From: Deltaproteobacteria bacterium | GTDB taxonomy: Bacteria; Desulfobacterota; Syntrophia; Syntrophales; UBA2210 | Assembly (NCBI GenBank): GCA_019313735.1 | Contig: JAFDAR010000028.1 | Coordinates: 1 to 8,750 of the forward strand | Direction: 5' to 3' | DNA: 8,750 nt | In this document: positions 6,703 to 8,750 of the stretch, one piece after another | How positions within the stretch are numbered: the first letter of the stretch is position 1 | Layout: each line of letters begins with the position of its first letter | Notes under the pieces: model-generated | Database searches by the model: none | What the model saw: only the letters and a program-made list of their open reading frames with translations | Told to the model about the DNA's origin: nothing | Translations under genes and position numbers: made by a program

Positions 6703-7515
6703 TTAAATAGAAATGATGTCCTTCTGGAGCAGGGCATCTATCAGCAGGCGGGCAGCTTCATCGGGTTTGTTTTCACCGTCGCCCAGTATTTCCCCCTCTG
6801 CTCTCTCCGGGGAGAATATCTTCCGTACCTGGGTAGCGGAGCCCTCAAGCCCGATAAGGTCTGTTGGCAGTCCCATGACACTATTGTTCCACAACTTCAC
6901 CTCGGCATCTCCGGATATCAGCCGCATGGGCACCGTCGCGTATCGGGGCTGATTTATCTCGCGAACTACCGTGATCAACGTCGGCAACGGAGTTTCCACT
7001 ACTTCATGCCGTCCTTCCAGTTTGCGCCTGACTTTTATCCTCTTTGCCGCCAAATCCAGTTCCTGAATCTGGTCGACAAGGGTAAGCTGGGTGTATCCCA
7101 GACGTGTGGCAATACCCGGCCCTACCTGAGCAGTATCCCCATCAATGCTCTGACGACCGCAGAGTACCACCGCCACTTCGTCCTCCTGTGAAAGCTTCAA
7201 TATCGCTTCCGCCAGCACCTTGCTGGTGGCCAGCGTATCGGCCCCGCCGAAAGCCCGGTCGCTCAGCAATACGGCATCATCGGCGCCCAGCGCCAAGGCC
7301 TTTTTCAAGGTAACCTCGGTATTCGGGGGACCCATAGAGATCGCTACTACCCGAAATCCATACTTGTCTTTGAGCTTCAGGGCCTCCTCCAACGCGGGAC
7401 TGTCGAACGGGTTAACGATGAATGGCACGCCCTCCCTGATGAGTGTCCCGGTTACCGGGTCTGTCTTGACCTGAGTGGTATCCGGAACCTGTTTGACGCA
7501 TGCAACTACTATCAC
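6703..7515 (-). CDS. etfB: electron transfer flavoprotein beta subunit
   Basis: EtfB holds AMP in classical ETFs, or a second FAD in bifurcating ones, and docks the dehydrogenase partner. The 270-residue length is normal. Family marks are CVKQVPDT at 6-13, VNPFD at 34-38, GADDAVLLSDRAFGGADT at 77-94, GRQSIDGDTAQVGP at 120-133, and the ETF-beta signature region RRKLEGRHEVVETPLPTLITV at 163-183. The block GRQ.IDGDTAQVGP resembles the clostridial Bcd/Etf type, which bifurcates using NADH. Whether this protein binds beta-FAD cannot be settled by eye. The start is GTG at 7515, with AGAGGAGT about six bases upstream and an in-frame TAA immediately before it, so no longer form exists. It is the first gene of the etfB-etfA-emo run. 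Confidence 0.95.
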   Translation of the reverse strand: MIVVACVKQVPDTTQVKTDPVTGTLIREGVPFIVNPFDSPALEEALKLKDKYGFRVVAISMGPPNTEVTLKKALALGADDAVLLSDRAFGGADTLATSKVLAEAILKLSQEDEVAVVLCGRQSIDGDTAQVGPGIATRLGYTQLTLVDQIQELDLAAKRIKVRRKLEGRHEVVETPLPTLITVVREINQPRYATVPMRLISGDAEVKLWNNSVMGLPTDLIGLEGSATQVRKIFSPERAEGEILGDGENKPDEAARLLIDALLQKDIISI

Positions 7516-7542
7516 TTATTACTCCTCTAAAAAAGGTTTTCT

Positions 7543-7559
7543 CCCGTGAAATTCACAGG
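7543..7559. promoter_or_regulatory. palindrome in the etfB leader (CCcGTGAAATTCACaGG)
   Basis: GTGAA-A-TTCAC (7546-7556) is perfectly symmetric, and after one mismatch the flanking CC/GG also pair. It lies between the predicted transcription start and the etfB SD, where a bound repressor would block elongation. It could equally be a small RNA hairpin, though a one-base loop is unlikely. Confidence 0.3.
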
Positions 7560-7579
7560 GTTTGTTTTTCTGCTGAACG

Positions 7580-7608
7580 GGTATGCCAAAGATATTGACG
7601 TGTGTCAA
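7580..7608 (-). promoter_or_regulatory. candidate sigma-70 promoter of the etfBA-emo operon
   Basis: On the - strand TTGACA (7603-7608) is a perfect -35 hexamer. A 17-base spacer separates it from CATACC (7580-7585), a weak -10. Transcription would start near 7573, leaving a leader of about 57 bases before the GTG of etfB. The weak -10 suggests dependence on an activator. A second TTGACA at 7674-7679 (- strand) has no good -10 partner. Confidence 0.45.
7595..7608. promoter_or_regulatory. FNR/CRP-like palindrome TTGAC-N4-GTCAA over the -35 box
   Basis: TTGAC (7595-7599) and GTCAA (7604-7608) are perfect inverted arms around GTGT, the 5-4-5 architecture of FNR/CRP-family sites. It contains the -35 hexamer, so a bound protein would most simply repress. 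Because TTGACA is itself half of the palindrome, chance symmetry cannot be excluded. Confidence 0.35.
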
Positions 7609-7616
7609 GTTAAATT

Positions 7617-7631
7617 ATGACCACCGGTCAT
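7617..7631. promoter_or_regulatory. candidate TetR-type operator ATGACC-ACC-GGTCAT upstream of etfB
   Basis: A perfect 6-bp inverted repeat with a 3-base centre lies eight bases upstream of the candidate -35 box. TGACC...GGTCA palindromes are typical of TetR/AcrR regulators of fatty-acid and acyl-CoA degradation genes, which fits the ETF-EMO target. No regulator gene is in the window, so the binding protein is unknown. Confidence 0.45.
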
Positions 7632-7751
7632 TTTATAACCAACCGCGGAGTGGGTAACAGAATTTGCATTTCCTGTCAAGACATAATTATAAATTTCTCG
7701 GGATTTTTTAGAAAGGTCTTTAATACCGCATAGCAGGAAAGGGATGAGAAG

Positions 7752-8342
7752 TCAGGAGACGGAGGAACAGGCGCCCTCTATCACCCTCCAGATCTTGTCT
7801 TTGCCGTAGCGCGTCCGGGCGGAAAAGGGGATAAGCTCATCATAGGGAACTCTCAGATGTTCTCCTATCCTTCGGCGGGATATATTGACCTGGCCTCTGG
7901 AAAACTTATCCGCTTTTGTCAGCACGAATACTGTTTCAATATGATTGTTGAGGAGCCACTGAATGAGCTGGTCGTCATTTTCCGAGGGCTCTCTCCTTAT
8001 ATCAAGTATCATGACCACGAGGCGCAAGCTCTCACGCCCTTCAAGATACCCCTCCACCATCGCCTTCCATCCCTTTTTTACGGAGACGGGTACCTTCGCG
8101 TACCCGTAACCGGGAAGGTCGACAAAAGAAAGTTTTTTATTTATCACGAAGAAATTCACAAGCTGCGTGCGACCAGGTGTATTGCTCGTTTTCGCAAGCC
8201 TCTTCCTGTTCACAAGGGTATTAATAAGGGAAGACTTTCCCACATTCGATCTGCCGACAAACGCCACCTCCGGTAACGAATTATTCGGGTAGTAAAAGGG
8301 ATCGACAGCGCTCTTTATAAATTCCGCGGATGTAACTTTCAT
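7752..8342 (-). CDS. engB: ribosome biogenesis GTP-binding protein EngB/YsxC
   Basis: A small GTPase needed for late assembly of the 50S ribosomal subunit, and essential in most bacteria tested. The 196-residue protein carries all GTPase motifs: G1 GRSNVGKS (30-37), the switch I region TPGRTQ (55-60), G3 DLPG (75-78), G4 TKAD (142-145) and G5 SAR (174-176). Length and motif spacing are standard. I take the ATG at 8342 because AGAGGAGG lies five bases before it and the family usually starts close to this point. An upstream ATG at 8396 would add 18 residues unlike the family. It appears to be a single-gene unit: the next gene on the same strand is etfB, more than 230 bp away across a promoter region, and the chloride channel gene is divergent. 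Confidence 0.95.
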   Translation of the reverse strand: MKVTSAEFIKSAVDPFYYPNNSLPEVAFVGRSNVGKSSLINTLVNRKRLAKTSNTPGRTQLVNFFVINKKLSFVDLPGYGYAKVPVSVKKGWKAMVEGYLEGRESLRLVVMILDIRREPSENDDQLIQWLLNNHIETVFVLTKADKFSRGQVNISRRRIGEHLRVPYDELIPFSARTRYGKDKIWRVIEGACSSVS

Positions 8343-8420
8343 GAATCCTCCTCTGATTTTGACGGCATAATAACACAACACAGAGGCAAACCGCAAAACA
8401 CACCTGGACCCGGCCCATGA

Positions 8421-8441
8421 TTTGCAGATTATACTTGCAAA
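8421..8441 (-). promoter_or_regulatory. candidate engB promoter: TATAAT inside a TTTGCA/TGCAAA palindrome
   Basis: On the - strand a perfect TATAAT lies at 8428-8433, about 85 bases upstream of the engB start. The -35 region 17 bases away (TCTTAA, 8451-8456) is poor. Inverted arms TTTGCA (8421-8426) and TGCAAA (8436-8441) bracket the -10 box, which could be an operator. Both observations are by eye. Confidence 0.4.
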
Positions 8442-8544
8442 GTGACTGCATTAAGAGCTATTAAGGGCAAAAGTTCCGTGATTTAAAGGTCTTCAACAAG
8501 ACGCAAAATCAGATATCAATCCGGGACCGCGACATCGGAAACTT

Positions 8545-8750
8545 ATGCAAAAGATTTTCAAAAAGATATCCTTGTCTCATCTGAGTGTAAACGAACATGC
8601 CATAATGATATTCATGGCGATTATCGTCGGGATACTTGGAGGATATGGGGCGGTTCTGTTCAGGTGGATGATATGGTTCTTTCAAAAAGCATCTTTCGGG
8701 AACGGCGGGGGAAATCTTCTGTCTAATTTGATGGTTCTGCCTTGGTACGC
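8545..8750 (+). CDS. ClC-family chloride channel/transporter, N-terminal fragment (runs off the window)
   Basis: ClC proteins are dimeric membrane channels or Cl-/H+ exchangers. Only the first 68 codons are present. The hydrophobic helix around residues 15-46 (MIFMAIIVGILGGYGAVLFRWMIWFFQ) matches the first membrane helix of bacterial ClC proteins, including the G-x-GAVLFR pattern. The selectivity motifs (GSGIP, GREGP) would lie beyond the edge and cannot be checked. The ATG at 8545 has only a weak GGAA-type SD, but the start gives a short basic leader before the first helix, as is usual. It is divergent from engB with about 200 bp between. Confidence 0.75.
   Translation, partial: MQKIFKKISLSHLSVNEHAIMIFMAIIVGILGGYGAVLFRWMIWFFQKASFGNGGGNLLSNLMVLPWY

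Noticed and set aside
7857..8276. 139-codon open frame on the + strand
   Set aside because: Antisense to engB, whose GTPase motifs are complete; no recognisable product or RBS.

Overview
The window is bacterial chromosome of roughly even base composition, packed with anaerobic energy-metabolism genes. The gene set suggests an anaerobic, probably syntrophic or sulfate-reducing member of the Desulfobacterota (old Deltaproteobacteria). It contains an electron-transfer flavoprotein whose alpha subunit carries a ferredoxin domain, a membrane-bound ETF:menaquinone oxidoreductase, and an NfnAB-type transhydrogenase. The short mobile elements on the left also fit that group. The taxonomic call is inference; no rRNA or marker gene is present.

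Left edge (1-691): a broken glucose-1-phosphate thymidylyltransferase gene (rfbA/rmlA type, + strand). It holds a 142-bp MITE with perfect 12-bp terminal inverted repeats and a 5-bp target duplication. The gene is cut off downstream by a second short inverted-repeat element, followed by a REP-like palindrome. No other gene lies here.

Centre (692-7515): five genes, all on the - strand, in transcription order etfB, etfA, emo, then a gap of about 400 bp holding a third fold-back repeat, then nfnA and nfnB. EtfAB would take electrons from acyl-CoA dehydrogenases, or a similar flavin dehydrogenase, and EMO would pass them through Fe-S clusters and b hemes to menaquinone. NfnAB couples NADH, NADPH and ferredoxin pools by flavin-based electron bifurcation. 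Together they form a redox-balancing block suited to beta-oxidation or benzoate/fatty-acid degradation near the thermodynamic limit. The region upstream of etfB has a plausible sigma-70 promoter and three palindromes that look like regulator sites: a TGACC-N3-GGTCA site, a TTGAC-N4-GTCAA site lying on the -35 box, and a GTGAAATTCAC palindrome in the leader.

Right edge (7752-8750): engB/ysxC, an essential ribosome-assembly GTPase (- strand) with its own likely promoter, and divergently the first 68 codons of a ClC-type chloride channel/transporter running off the window.

I see no CRISPR array, tRNA, rRNA, phage gene or full transposase. The best leads are the MITE that inserted in frame into rfbA, the paired compensating frameshifts in that gene's active-site loop, the operator-rich etf promoter, and the EtfAB-EMO-Nfn arrangement.
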